A DNA stretch of 64,000 nucleotides from Bradyrhizobium sp. WBOS07 (GTDB lineage: Bacteria > Pseudomonadota > Alphaproteobacteria > Rhizobiales > Xanthobacteraceae), in the NCBI RefSeq assembly GCF_024585165.1, contig NZ_CP029008.1:6157501-6221500 (forward strand), written 5' to 3'. Of the stretch, positions 1-9,900 are shown one piece after another; the stretch's first letter is position 1, and each line of letters begins with the position of its first letter. A program made the translations under genes and the position numbers. The notes under the pieces are model-generated. The model saw only the letters and a list, made by a program, of their open reading frames with translations, did not search any database and was not told where the DNA came from.

Positions 1-1
1 T

Positions 2-3000
2 GCCGTCCTCGACGGCGACAGGCCCGACGAGAAGACGATCGCGGAGTTGCAGTCGGACGCCGACGCCGTACCGACTGGGAAAGAGTCGCGGGCTGATCTG
101 GCCCAGCTCTATTTCGACCGCGCCAATGCACGTGCCCAGCTCGGCCGGCTCGCCGAAGCGATGACCGACGCCGACAAGGCCGTGGAAGTCGGGCGCGGCG
201 CCGTCGGCCCGAACGCGCTGGGGCGGATGCTGCAGCTGCAGTCCTTGCAGCACTCGCTTGCAGGCGATCCGAAACGTGCGCTCGAGATCATGCAAAGGCT
301 GTTGCGTGAATCGGCCAGCATGCCGGGCGCCAAGGGATTGCAGTTCGTGACGAACCGCGGGATTGCGGCCGTCCTCATCCAGATGGGCGACATCGCGCAG
401 GCTGAAGCCTATCTCCGCCGCAGCCAGACCGTGATCCAGGAGGCTCGCACCAGCGGCCATCCCAACTGGCGATCGGCTTATGCCAAGTTCGGCCAGAGCT
501 GGGAAGGCGAGACGGAGCTCACGCGCGCCTTGATCTTCGAGGCGCGCGGGCAGTTTGCCGACGCCGAGGCGGCCTATCGCAATGCCGAGCTGCGCAAGCG
601 CGCGAGCACGAAGGCGATCCTGGCAGCGGACAATGCGCCTGCGGAAACCGTTTTGCTCCAGGCGATCGACGGCACCGTGCTGAGCCAGGCCCGCATGAAG
701 GCCAAGCAAGGCCGCCTCGCCGAGGCCGAGGTGGATGCGCGTCGCGCGCTGCTCTCGCGCCTGAAGGACACCGGCAAGTACAACTCGGTTACGCCACGCT
801 TCGTCATGGGCCTGGCGGGCATACTGGTCGACCAGGGTCGCTACGAAGAGGCTGAGAAGCTGGGCCGCGTCGCGCTCGAGATCAACAACAAGGTCGGCGT
901 GCCCGAGCAATCGCAAGCGACGGTGCAATTGCTGTCGCAGCTCGCCGGCATTCTGACGCTCCGCCGCCAGAATGCCGAAGCGGGCGAGATGTTTGCGCGG
1001 ATCGACAAGGCGGTCGCCGGCTGGGAGCCCCAGCGTCGCCAGGTGTTCGAGCTCAATCCCTCCCGCATCCTGTCGCTCTACGGTTCCGGACAGTTGGACG
1101 CGGGCATCGCGGCCGCCGAGCAGCTCCTGAAGAAGCAGATCGCCCGGGTCGGGGAAAATCACTTCGATGCCGCGTCGGCTCGCGGCACGCTGGCCGTCGG
1201 CCTGATGCGTGCCAAGCGCGATGCCGAGGCGATCCGCGAGTACAAGGCCGCCATTCCGGTGATGATGGCGGGGGCCAACGAGAACGCCGATGATGAGAAC
1301 ACGACGGTGGTCGCGGCGCGCAGCCAGCGGCTGCAGACCATCGTCGAGAGCTACTTGGTGCTGCTTGCAAGGGCCGAAGGGACCGGCAAGGATGTCGGCG
1401 AGGAGACGTTCAGCCTCGCCGACGCCATCCGCGGCCGTTCGGTCCAGCAGGCGCTGGCGGCGTCGAGTGCGCGTGCGGCGGCCAAGGATCCCGCGCTCGC
1501 CGAACTCGTGCGCAAGGAGCAGGATCTGACCAAGCAGGTCAACGCCCAGCTCGGCACGCTCAACAATGTGCTAGCCCTTCCCTCGGCAGAACGGGACGAG
1601 AAGGGCGTCGGGCAGATCCAGGCCTCGATCGCGGCCTTGCGCAGCCAGCGGGACAAGGCGCGCCTGGAGATCAAGCAGAAGTTCCCGATTTATGCCGACC
1701 TCGTCTCGCCCAAGCCGCCGAGCGTCGCCGAGATCCGCGCGACGCTGGCCGATGACGAGGCGATGCTGTCGTTCTATTTCGGCCAGAATGGCAGCTTCGT
1801 CTGGGCGGTGCCGAAGTCGGGACCGGTTGCGTTCGCCGCCGTCCCTGCCAAGATCGGCGGCATCGAGAGCAAGATCCGCAAGCTACGCGAAGCCCTCGAG
1901 CCGCCGGCGGCGATGATCTCGGACATTCCGCCTTTCGACCTCGCGCTCGGCCACGAGCTCTACGAGTTGCTGCTCAAGCCGGTTGAGAGCGGCTGGAAGC
2001 CGGCCAAGAACCTGATCGTCGTCACCAATGGCGCGCTCGGACTGCTGCCACTGTCCTTGTTGCCCACGGCACCGGCGCAGGTGGCTGCCGAGGAGGACCC
2101 GCTCTTCGTCGGCTATCGCAACGTGCCGTGGCTGGCGCGAACTCATGCCGTGTCGACGGTGCCGTCCGCGGCGGCGTTGCGCACGCTAAGGCAATTGCCG
2201 CCGGGCAAGCCCGGCCGCGGCGACCTCGTCGCCTTCGGCGATCCCTATTTCAACGGTGAACAGCAGGCCGAGGCGGACGGCGGCGGGGAGAAGATTCAGG
2301 TCGCCGACGCCGGAAGCAATGTCACGCGCGGGGGCCCGCTGAAGCGGCGTAACAGTCCGAAGCTGGACGGCGTCGACAGCGCCGAGCTCGGTCTGCTGCC
2401 CCGGCTTCCAGATACCGCGGACGAGCTGAAATCGATTGCGCTGGCGCTGCAGGCCGATCCGTCGAAGGTGCTGTTCCTCGGCAAGGACGCTACCGAGAGC
2501 ACGGTGAAGACCATGAATCTGTCCGGCTTCAGGATCCTGGCCTTCGCCACCCACGGCCTCGTCCCCGGCGAGCTGAACGGTCTGACGCAGCCGGCGCTCG
2601 CTCTCTCGTCGCCGGCTGTGACGGGGGAGAGCGGCGACGGTCTTCTGACCATGGAGGAGATTCTCGGCCTCAAGCTCGATGCGGATTGGGTGATCCTGTC
2701 GGCCTGCAACACCGGCGCGGGCGCCGGCGCAGGGGCCGAGGCGGCATCCGGACTCGGGCGCGCGTTCTTCTACGCCGGAACGCGTGCGCTGCTGGTGACG
2801 AACTGGTCGGTGCATTCGCAATCGGCGCGGCAATTGGTGACGGATCTGTTCAAGCGGCAGGCCGACGATCCGAAACTGTCGCGCAGCGAGGCGCTGCGCC
2901 AGGCGGCGATGGCCCTCGTCGATGGCCCCGGCTATCTCGACAGCGAGGGCAAGACCGAGTTTGCCTATGCGCATCCGCTGTTCTGGGCGCCGTACACGAT

Positions 3001-3025
3001 CATCGGCGATGGCGGCGTGCGGTGA
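2..3025 (+). CDS. TPR-CHAT domain protein, 5' end outside window
   Basis: The frame is open to the left edge, so the N-terminus is missing; about 1007 residues are visible. The N-terminal two thirds consist of helical TPR-like repeats rich in A-x-x-L/Y-x-x-A patterns, followed by a charged helical linker and a C-terminal CHAT peptidase domain (caspase clan CD). The presumed catalytic dyad is the His in FATHG (codon at 2552) and the Cys in LSACNTGAG (codon at 2705), both in the usual CHAT context. CHAT proteases cleave protein partners, often as activated effectors or signalling peptidases; the substrate here is unknown. A TTG in frame at 47 could be taken as a start, but coding-like sequence continues upstream of it. 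A small secreted protein and two zinc-ribbon proteins follow on the same strand and may be functionally linked. Domain call is strong; function is not known. Confidence 0.9.
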   Translation, partial: AVLDGDRPDEKTIAELQSDADAVPTGKESRADLAQLYFDRANARAQLGRLAEAMTDADKAVEVGRGAVGPNALGRMLQLQSLQHSLAGDPKRALEIMQRLLRESASMPGAKGLQFVTNRGIAAVLIQMGDIAQAEAYLRRSQTVIQEARTSGHPNWRSAYAKFGQSWEGETELTRALIFEARGQFADAEAAYRNAELRKRASTKAILAADNAPAETVLLQAIDGTVLSQARMKAKQGRLAEAEVDARRALLSRLKDTGKYNSVTPRFVMGLAGILVDQGRYEEAEKLGRVALEINNKVGVPEQSQATVQLLSQLAGILTLRRQNAEAGEMFARIDKAVAGWEPQRRQVFELNPSRILSLYGSGQLDAGIAAAEQLLKKQIARVGENHFDAASARGTLAVGLMRAKRDAEAIREYKAAIPVMMAGANENADDENTTVVAARSQRLQTIVESYLVLLARAEGTGKDVGEETFSLADAIRGRSVQQALAASSARAAAKDPALAELVRKEQDLTKQVNAQLGTLNNVLALPSAERDEKGVGQIQASIAALRSQRDKARLEIKQKFPIYADLVSPKPPSVAEIRATLADDEAMLSFYFGQNGSFVWAVPKSGPVAFAAVPAKIGGIESKIRKLREALEPPAAMISDIPPFDLALGHELYELLLKPVESGWKPAKNLIVVTNGALGLLPLSLLPTAPAQVAAEEDPLFVGYRNVPWLARTHAVSTVPSAAALRTLRQLPPGKPGRGDLVAFGDPYFNGEQQAEADGGGEKIQVADAGSNVTRGGPLKRRNSPKLDGVDSAELGLLPRLPDTADELKSIALALQADPSKVLFLGKDATESTVKTMNLSGFRILAFATHGLVPGELNGLTQPALALSSPAVTGESGDGLLTMEEILGLKLDADWVILSACNTGAGAGAGAEAASGLGRAFFYAGTRALLVTNWSVHSQSARQLVTDLFKRQADDPKLSRSEALRQAAMALVDGPGYLDSEGKTEFAYAHPLFWAPYTIIGDGGVR

Positions 3026-3055
3026 TGACAAGGTGAGGGAAGGGGTGAACGGACC

Positions 3056-3499
3056 ATGAAGCGGAATGTCTTGTTGGGGGTAATGGCAGCAGCTTTGTTG
3101 CTTTCGGCACCTGCGCGCGCCACGCAATTGATCACGGAGGAGGAAGCCAAGCTGCCGCCGCCGAAGGGAGCGGTCGCAGCCGACCGTCGTGGCATCCTGC
3201 GCGGTCCGAAGGTCGAATTCATCTCGCCCGGCGCTGCCGTCAGCTCACCGATGCCGCTGGTGTTGAAGTTCGAGTCGTTCGGCGGGGCAAAGATCGATCC
3301 GGAGTCGGTCAAGATGATCTTCCTCCGGACGCCGAACGTGGACCTCACCCCGCGGGTCAAGCCGTTCGTGAAGGCGGACGGCATCAACATCCAGGACGCG
3401 GAGCTGCCCCCCGGCGAATACGCCGTGCGTGTCGACATCAAGGACAGCGACGGCCGGTCGGGCACGACCGTCTTCACGCTGAAGGTCGCACCCAAGTGA
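3056..3499 (+). CDS. Secreted beta-sandwich-like hypothetical protein
   Basis: 147 residues. Residues 1-22 form a clear signal peptide (MKRN, hydrophobic core, APARA-T cleavage region), so the protein is exported. The mature part has alternating beta strands (PKVEFISPGAAVSS, GEYAVRVDIKDSDGRSG, TVFTLKVAP) that read like one Ig/CopC-type beta-sandwich domain, but I do not recognise a named family. It starts 30 nt after the CHAT gene stop and overlaps the next gene by 4 nt (GTGA), so it probably shares a transcript with both. No catalytic residues are apparent. A binding or structural role in the envelope is an inference from fold type only. Confidence 0.75.
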   Translation: MKRNVLLGVMAAALLLSAPARATQLITEEEAKLPPPKGAVAADRRGILRGPKVEFISPGAAVSSPMPLVLKFESFGGAKIDPESVKMIFLRTPNVDLTPRVKPFVKADGINIQDAELPPGEYAVRVDIKDSDGRSGTTVFTLKVAPK

Positions 3500-3693
3500 G
3501 CTGCCCTTATTGCTGCGCCGAAACTGCGGAGGGTGCTCTGGTCTGCGGCGACTGCGGGCGCGACATCGCCGTTCCCGCGACGCTGATGGCGGAGCGTGAC
3601 GATCTCCTGCGCAAGCGCCAGGAGCTGCGCGACGAGCTGAAACGGGCCAGAGACGAGGCCGAGGCCTTCGTGAGGCGGAGGCATTCGCGCTAG
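3496..3693 (+). CDS. Small zinc-ribbon plus coiled-coil protein
   Basis: 65 residues starting with GTG inside the stop codon of the preceding gene. The N-terminal 22 residues carry two CxxC knuckles (CPYC and CGDC), typical of a zinc ribbon. Residues 28-60 are a highly charged, heptad-like helix rich in Glu, Arg and Lys, predicted to form a coiled coil. The next gene repeats the architecture (zinc ribbon, then helix) and adds membrane helices, so the two look like related partners. Translational overlap with the upstream gene supports the GTG start. Function unknown. Confidence 0.7.
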   Translation: MSCPYCCAETAEGALVCGDCGRDIAVPATLMAERDDLLRKRQELRDELKRARDEAEAFVRRRHSR

Positions 3694-3695
3694 CG

Positions 3696-4460
3696 ATGGA
3701 GTGTCCGTTTTGCGCCGAGACGATCAAGGACGAGGCCATCGCCTGCAAGCATTGCTCGCGGGACCTGCGCATCGTGCGGCCGATGCTACTCGAGATCGAC
3801 GACATCGTCGCCGAGCTCGATAAGCTCAGGCGCGATCTCGACCGGGTCAATGTCCGGCTCGAACGGTACAAGAACCCGCTGCGCTATTTCACGACGCATG
3901 CGGTTCTCTACGTCGCGATACCGTCCCTTCTTCTGGTGATCGCGCACGTGCTCGTGACCATCACCTTCAACGTGTCGCCGATCCCGCTTCGGATCGCCTC
4001 GATCGTCATACCGTTGCTGTTCGGATTCGTGGCCTACCCGCTGCACCGGGTTTCGACCTTGACGGCCCTGGTACTGGCGTTCCTGGCGGCAGCCGTCAGC
4101 GTCCTGTCGATGCTGACGGTCACGGGAATTCACGACCACGTTCCGATCCTGCCGGAAGCCTGGATCGAATGGCGCGAAGTGTTCGAGTATGGCGCGAGCA
4201 TCCTGCTGGCCTTCGTCTCCGGAAACATCCTCAGCGTCGTGATCTTCCAGGTGCTGCCGCGCGTGCTGACCCAGGGCGGCAAGCCGAACGCGTTCGCCTT
4301 CCGCGTGGCGCGCCTGCTCGGGCAGCACGTCGGCGAAGAGCAACTGCGCCGCCGCGCCCGCCTGATCCAGGACCTGATGCAGACCGTCGGCCCGCTGGCG
4401 GGCGTCGCCGCGACCGGTGTCGGCTCCATCTATGCCGGCTTGAAGGGCCTGCTGGGATAG
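3696..4460 (+). CDS. Zinc-ribbon membrane protein
   Basis: 254 residues, 2 nt after the previous gene. It begins with a zinc ribbon (CPFC ... CKHC, residues 3-20), followed by an amphipathic coiled-coil helix (residues 30-60, many Leu and Arg/Asp) and about four to five hydrophobic segments between residues 65 and 190. The C-terminal 60 residues are an amphipathic helix and a Gly/Ala-rich tail ending SIYAGLKGLLG. The cytosolic ribbon plus membrane anchor suggests a scaffold or sensor at the inner membrane. It closes the CHAT gene cluster; a hairpin follows immediately. No family name is recognised with confidence. Confidence 0.75.
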   Translation: MECPFCAETIKDEAIACKHCSRDLRIVRPMLLEIDDIVAELDKLRRDLDRVNVRLERYKNPLRYFTTHAVLYVAIPSLLLVIAHVLVTITFNVSPIPLRIASIVIPLLFGFVAYPLHRVSTLTALVLAFLAAAVSVLSMLTVTGIHDHVPILPEAWIEWREVFEYGASILLAFVSGNILSVVIFQVLPRVLTQGGKPNAFAFRVARLLGQHVGEEQLRRRARLIQDLMQTVGPLAGVAATGVGSIYAGLKGLLG

Positions 4461-4487
4461 CCCGGCCTTTAAACCGGGCCAATTTGT
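4460..4487 (+). terminator. Hairpin after zinc-ribbon membrane gene
   Basis: GCCCGG (4460-4465) pairs with CCGGGC (4474-4479) around a CCTTTAAA loop, and is followed by CAATTTGT. The T tract is short, so this is a weak intrinsic terminator candidate at the end of the CHAT cluster. Confidence 0.4.
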
Positions 4488-4602
4488 CGACCGCCGTAAA
4501 GACCCTGCTCACGAATGCTTGATCCGGATCAACGAGCGCCGCCGGCTCCGGGTTATGTTAGAAAAGAGGCGTTGCAGCCCCCGAAAGGCAAGTCGATCAT
4601 CG

Positions 4603-4965
4603 ATGCGGTTCGTTCGTACCATCCTGGCATTCGCGATCGCCATATCCCTGGCGATGCTGCCGGCTGGCGTGTCCGCATCCGGCCATGCCACGTCGTCGGA
4701 CATGCAGATGGCCATGCCGATGGGCGGCGACGCCGAGATGGCGATGGACGATTGCTGCCCCGACATGAAGGGAACGCCGGCCCAGACCGTCGACTACAAA
4801 TGCGGGATGGGCTTCTGCTGCGTCGGCGGGCTTGTTGCGCTCGATGACGTCAGGCCGGTTGCCTTCGCGCATTTCGCCGTGGCGGCGAGCACGATCGCCA
4901 TCCCTGAGGATCAGGTCGTCTCCGTCCGCGGCGGCAGTCCTCCCTTCCGGCCTCCTCGAATCTGA
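4603..4965 (+). CDS. Periplasmic Cys/Met/His-rich protein, DUF2946-like
   Basis: 120 residues from ATG 4603; longer in-frame starts upstream would place Arg-rich sequence before the signal peptide and are unlikely. Residues 1-26 are a signal peptide ending near GVSASG. The mature part is rich in potential soft-metal ligands: MQMAMPMGG, EMAMDDCCPDMKG, CGMGFCC. The C-terminus GGSPPFRPPR resembles the end of DUF2946-type proteins often encoded beside copper exporters. The gene is first in the same-strand copper/silver cluster with the FixH-like, CusB-like and CusA-like genes. A periplasmic copper-binding role is inferred from composition and context. Confidence 0.65.
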   Translation: MRFVRTILAFAIAISLAMLPAGVSASGHATSSDMQMAMPMGGDAEMAMDDCCPDMKGTPAQTVDYKCGMGFCCVGGLVALDDVRPVAFAHFAVAASTIAIPEDQVVSVRGGSPPFRPPRI

Positions 4966-5067
4966 TCTCGCCAAGCCCAGAGACGCGAGCGGCATTGCCT
5001 GCGCGCGTCGACGACTGACGTGCGCGCTATGCGCCACGGCGAATGATCAGATCATGAGGACAGGACA

Positions 5068-5460
5068 ATGCTTTCGAAGTTCAGCACAGCGGCTCTCGCC
5101 GCCACCCTTTCGCTCGCCGCTTCCGCCGCCATGGCGGGCGCCGGCGACTATGCCTTCGAGCCCGTCAACGCGCAGATGAAGAAGGGCGACGACGTCACGC
5201 TCTCGGTTCGCCTGACCAACAAGCAGACCGGCAAGCCCGTGGCGGATGCCGTCATCTTCAAGACCCGTGTCGACATGGCCCCGGACGGGATGGCGGAGAT
5301 GGTCTCCGATGTCGCGCCGCTGCCCTCGAAGGAGCCGGGCGTCTACGCCTTCAAGACCGACCTGCCGATGGCGGGCCGTTACCAGGTCACGCTGTCCGCC
5401 AAGGTGCAGGGCGAGCCCGAGACCGTCACCGGCAAGGTGATCGTCACGGCGACCAAGTGA
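5068..5460 (+). CDS. FixH/YtkA-like periplasmic protein
   Basis: 130 residues with a signal peptide ending ASAAMA-GAGDY. The mature domain is a single beta-sandwich with the pattern seen in FixH/YtkA-like proteins: KKGDDVTLSVRLTN, GKPVADAVIFKTRVDM, EPGVYAFKTDLPMAGRYQVT, ending VTGKVIVTATK. AGGACAGGAC precedes the ATG as ribosome binding site. Members of this group are frequently encoded next to RND copper exporters or cytochrome oxidase assembly genes and are thought to assist copper handling in the periplasm. The gene lies between the Cys-rich protein and the CusB-like adaptor, so a metal-related role is likely but not shown. Confidence 0.75.
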   Translation: MLSKFSTAALAATLSLAASAAMAGAGDYAFEPVNAQMKKGDDVTLSVRLTNKQTGKPVADAVIFKTRVDMAPDGMAEMVSDVAPLPSKEPGVYAFKTDLPMAGRYQVTLSAKVQGEPETVTGKVIVTATK

Positions 5461-5465
5461 GCGCG

Positions 5466-5487
5466 CGGACGCCGTCCGCGGCGTCCG
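5466..5487 (+). other. Stable UNCG-type hairpin between fixH-like and cusB genes
   Basis: CGGACGCCG (5466-5474) and CGGCGTCCG (5479-5487) are perfectly complementary over 9 bp with a TCCG loop, a UNCG-class tetraloop in RNA. No T tract follows, so it is more likely an mRNA stabiliser, processing site or partial terminator than a full terminator. Confidence 0.5.
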
Positions 5488-5539
5488 GACTTCCCTGTCC
5501 CATTCAGATGGACGCGCGCCCGGCGCGCGATGACACACC

Positions 5540-6961
5540 ATGAAGACGCTGCGTCTCCTGACGGTTCTCGCGCTCAGCGGCGGCCTCGCCCTCGGCGCGA
5601 CCTGGTTCTTGCACGAGGGGAACTGGTCCGTTCATGCCGAGGCGACCCCGGCTGCGGCCGAGGCGAACCGGTCTCCGCTCTATTACCGCGACCCGAGTGG
5701 CGCGCCGCTCTGGTCCGCCGCTCCGAGGAAGGACGACCGCGGCCGCGACTATCTGCCGGTCTACGACGACGATCAGGCTGCCGCGGCGGCCCCGAAGCCG
5801 GCGCAGGCGGAATCAACGCGAAAAATCCTCTACTACCGCAATCCCATGGGCCTGCCAGACACCTCGCCGGTGCCGAAGAAGGATCCGATGGGGATGAACT
5901 ACATCCCCGTCTACGAAGGCGACGAGATCGACGACGGCACGGTGAAGCTCTCGCCGGGCAAGATCCAGCGCACCGGCGTGAAATCCGAGCCCGTCGAACG
6001 GCGCGCCATCCGCGTCGCGGTCAAGGCGCCCGGCACGATCCAGCTCGACGAGCGCCGCGTCTCGGTGATCGCGATGCGCGCCGAGAGCTTCGTGCAGAAG
6101 GTCGCCGACGTCACCACCGGCACGCGCGTGAAGGCGGGCCAGCCTCTGATGGAAATCTACAGTTCGGCGGTTGCCTCCGCCGCGGCGGAATATCTCTCCA
6201 CCATCACCTCGAAGACGGTGGGCGGCGTCGAGATGTACGGGCGCGGCTCGCGGCAGCGGCTGGTCAATCTCGACGTGCCCGAGCCTGTCATCGCCGAGAT
6301 GGAAAAGACGCGCGTCGCGCCCGTCACCGTCCATTGGTCGGCGCCGCGCGACGGCATCGTGCTCGAGCGCAGCGCGATCGAAGGCATGCGCGCCAATCCT
6401 GGCGACGTGCTGTTCCGGATCGCGGACATCTCGCAGGTCTGGGCCCTGGTCGACGTCGCCGAGCGCGATCTGGGCAATGTGGCGGTTGGGCAGGGCGTGA
6501 CGGTGCGCGCGCGCAGCTTTCCCGGCCGCGTCTTCAGCGGCAGGATCGCAGTCGTCTATCCGCAGGTGAACCGCGACACCAGGACGGTTCGCGTCCGGAT
6601 CGAGCTCGCCAATCCGGATGCGGCGCTGCTGCCCGACATGTACGTCGATGCCGACATCGACACGGCCAATGGCGCACCCGTGCTGGCGATCCAGGACAGC
6701 TCGGTGCTCGACACCGGCACGCGCCAGGCCGTCCTCGTCGACAAGGGCGAGGGGCGCTTCGAGCCGCGCGAGGTGAAGCTCGGCCGGCGCGGCGGCGGCT
6801 ACATCGAGGTGCGGGATGGACTCGGCGAGGGCGAGGCGGTGGTCACATCCGCCAACTTCCTGATCGATGCGGAAAGCAACCTGAAGGCCGCGCTCAAGGG
6901 CTTTGCGGAAGCAGCGCCTCAGGCTCCCGAGCCCGGCCATGCGACGGGAGAGCACAAATGA
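5540..6961 (+). CDS. cusB: CusB-like efflux RND periplasmic adaptor
   Basis: 473 residues. The N-terminus is a membrane anchor or signal segment (residues 1-28). Two related heavy-metal-binding (HMBD-like) motifs follow: YYRDPSGAPLWSAAPRKD near residue 52 and YYRNPMGLPDTSPVPKKDPM near residue 98. The second keeps the Met residues of this motif; the first has lost them. The rest is a membrane-fusion protein: barrel-sandwich hybrid (KAPGTIQLDERR ... GWxSAPRDGIV-type lipoyl half), beta-barrel and membrane-proximal domain (SVLDTGTRQAVLVDKGEGRF). It links the inner-membrane pump to an outer-membrane channel in Cu/Ag-type efflux. Its stop overlaps the cusA start (ATGA). Substrate Cu(I)/Ag(I) is inferred from the Met-rich motif and neighbours. 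Confidence 0.9.
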   Translation: MKTLRLLTVLALSGGLALGATWFLHEGNWSVHAEATPAAAEANRSPLYYRDPSGAPLWSAAPRKDDRGRDYLPVYDDDQAAAAAPKPAQAESTRKILYYRNPMGLPDTSPVPKKDPMGMNYIPVYEGDEIDDGTVKLSPGKIQRTGVKSEPVERRAIRVAVKAPGTIQLDERRVSVIAMRAESFVQKVADVTTGTRVKAGQPLMEIYSSAVASAAAEYLSTITSKTVGGVEMYGRGSRQRLVNLDVPEPVIAEMEKTRVAPVTVHWSAPRDGIVLERSAIEGMRANPGDVLFRIADISQVWALVDVAERDLGNVAVGQGVTVRARSFPGRVFSGRIAVVYPQVNRDTRTVRVRIELANPDAALLPDMYVDADIDTANGAPVLAIQDSSVLDTGTRQAVLVDKGEGRFEPREVKLGRRGGGYIEVRDGLGEGEAVVTSANFLIDAESNLKAALKGFAEAAPQAPEPGHATGEHK

Positions 6962-9900
6962 TCGCTCGCATCATCGCCTGGTCGGCGCGCAATCTGCTGC
7001 TGGTGCTGTTCGGCACCGGCTTTGCCGCTGCCGCCGGTCTCTATGCGCTGATCCATCTGCCGCTGGATGCGATCCCGGACCTCTCGGACACCCAGGTCAT
7101 CGTCTACACCGAATATCCCGGCCAGGCGCCGCAGGTGATCGAGGACCAGGTCACCTATCCCTTGACCACGGCGATGCTGACCGTGCCGAAATCGAAGGTC
7201 GTGCGCGGCTTCTCGTTCTTCGGCGCCTCGTTCGTCTACGTGATCTTCGAGGACGGCACCGACATCTACTGGGCGCGCTCGCGCGTCCTCGAACTCCTGA
7301 ACGGCGCTGCGTCGCGGCTGCCCGCCGGCGTCAGCCCGACCATCGGTCCCGATGCGACTGGCGTCGGCTGGGTCTACCAATATGCGGTGCTGTCGAAGGA
7401 ATTGAACCTGGCGGACACCCGCACGATCCAGGATTGGAATCTGAAGTTCGCGCTGGCCAAGGCCGAAGGCGTCGCCGAGGTTGCCAGCATCGGCGGCTTC
7501 GTCAAGCAGTACAACGTGGTGCTCGATCCGCAGCGGATGCGCGATCGCGGCATCAGCATGCAGAAGGTCCGTGAAGCCATCCGCGCCAGCAACGCCGATG
7601 TCGGCGGCCGCACCGTCGAGCTCGCCGAGTTCGAATACGTCATCCGCGGCAAGGGCTACATCAAGAGCATCAACGATCTCGGCAACATCGTGCTGAAGAC
7701 GAGCAACGGCACGCCGGTGCTGCTCCGCGACGTCGCCAATGTCGAGCTCGGACCGGACGAGCGCAGGGGCATCACCGAGCTGAACGGCGAGGGCGAGGTC
7801 GCAAGCGGCATCGTGCTGCAGCGCTTCGGCGTCAACGCCCTCGACGTCATCGAGAACGTCAAGAGGCGCTTCAAGGAGATCGCGAGCAGCCTGCCGAAAT
7901 CGGTCGAGATCGTCCCGGTCTACGATCGCTCCGGCCTGATCTACGCGGCCATCGACACGCTCAAGGACACCCTGTTCGAGGAGAGCATCGTCGTCGCGCT
8001 GGTCTGCATCGTGTTCCTGCTGCACGTCCGCAGCGCGCTGGTCGCGATCGTGATGCTGCCGGTCGGCGTGCTGATGGCGTTCGGCGCCATGAAGCTGCTC
8101 GGCCTCGGCTCGAACATCATGAGCCTCGGCGGCATCGCGATCGCGATCGGTGCCATGGTGGATGCCGCGATCGTCATGATCGAGAACGCCCACAAGCATC
8201 TCGAACGCGCCAGGCCCGATCAGTCTCGCGTGCAGATCCTGATCGAGGCCGCGTCCGAGGTCGGGCCCGCGCTGTTCTTCAGCCTGCTGATCATCACCGT
8301 GTCGTTCATGCCGATCTTCACGCTGGAATCGCAGGAGGGGCGGCTGTTCAGCCCGCTCGCCTTCACCAAGACGTTCGCGATGGCGGCTGCGGCCCTCCTG
8401 TCCGTCACCCTGGTGCCGGCGCTGATGGTGATCTTCGTCCGCGGCCGGATCGTGCCGGAGAGCCGGAATTTCATCAACCGCTTCCTGATCTGGATCTATC
8501 GGCCCGTGATCAAGGGCGTGCTCCGCGCCAGGACGCTGGTGATCCTGGCCTCGCTCGTCGTGCTGGCCGTCACGATCTGGCCGGCAGGCCGGCTCGGCAC
8601 CGAGTTCATGCCGACGCTGAACGAGGGCACGCTGCTCTACATGCCGACGACGCTGCCCGGCATCTCCGTCACCAAGGCGGCCGAGCTGATGCAGATCCAG
8701 GATCGCATCATCAAGTCGTTCCCCGAGGTCGCCTCCGTCTACGGCAAGGCGGGGCGGGCGGCGACCGCGACCGATCCGGCGCCGACCGAGATGTTCGAGA
8801 CCATCGTCAACCTAAAGCCTAGGGAGCAATGGCGCCCTGGCGTCACCATCGACAGCCTGATCGCGGAGATGGACAAGGCGCTGCAATTCCCGGGCGTCTC
8901 CAACGCCTGGACCATGCCGATCAAGGCCCGCATCGACATGCTGTCGACCGGCATCCGCACGCCCGTCGGCGTCAAGGTCATGGGCACCGATCTCGTCGAG
9001 ATCGACCGGCTGGCGCGGCAGGTCGAGCGGGTGATCAAGACCGTGCCGGGCACGTCCTCGGCCTATGCCGAGCGCGGCATCGGCGGCTATTATCTCGAGA
9101 TCGTCCCCGACCGCGAGGCGCTCGCCCGCTACGGCATCCTGATCCAGGACGTGCAGGACACCATCGCCGCCGCGCTCGGCGGCCAGACAGTGACGACCAC
9201 CGTGGAGGGCCGCCAGCGCTTCACCGTGAACATGCGCTATCCGCGCGACCTGCGCGACAATCCCAAGGCCATCGCCAGCGACATCCTGGTGCCGATGCCG
9301 GCAGGCGGCGCCGTGCCGCTCGGCGAGGTCGCCAAGGTCGAGCCGGCGCGCGGGCCGACCTCGATCCGGACCGAGAACGGCCAGCTCGCGACCTACATCT
9401 ACGTCGACATCCGCGATCGCGACATCGGCAGCTACGTCGCGGACGCGCAACGCGCGGTGACGGAGAGCATCCAGTTTCCCGCCGGCACTTATGTGGTCTG
9501 GAGCGGCCAGTACGAATATCTCCAGCGCGCGGCGGCGCGCCTCAAGATCGTCGTGCCGGTGACGCTGACGATCATCTTCCTGTTGCTGTACCTGAACTTC
9601 AAGGCGTTGACCGAGACCCTGATCGTGATGCTGTCGTTGCCGTTCGCGCTGGTTGGCGGCATCTGGATGATGTGGTGGTTCGGCTTCAACCTGTCGGTCG
9701 CGGTCGCCGTGGGCTTCATCGCGCTCGCGGGCGTTGCCGCCGAGACCGGCGTCGTGATGCTGATCTACCTCGATCACGCCCTGGCCGAGACGAAGGGGAG
9801 GCGCGACGCCGAGGGCAGGGTCTTCACCCGGGCCGATCTCCACGACGCCATCATGGTGGGCGCGGTCGAGCGCGTCCGGCCCAAGATGATGACCGTGGTC

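Noticed and set aside
5530..6957. In-frame upstream extension of cusA to about 1537 residues
   Set aside because: It lies over cusB in another frame, has Arg/Gly-rich shadow composition, and the cusA ATG overlaps the cusB stop in the usual way.
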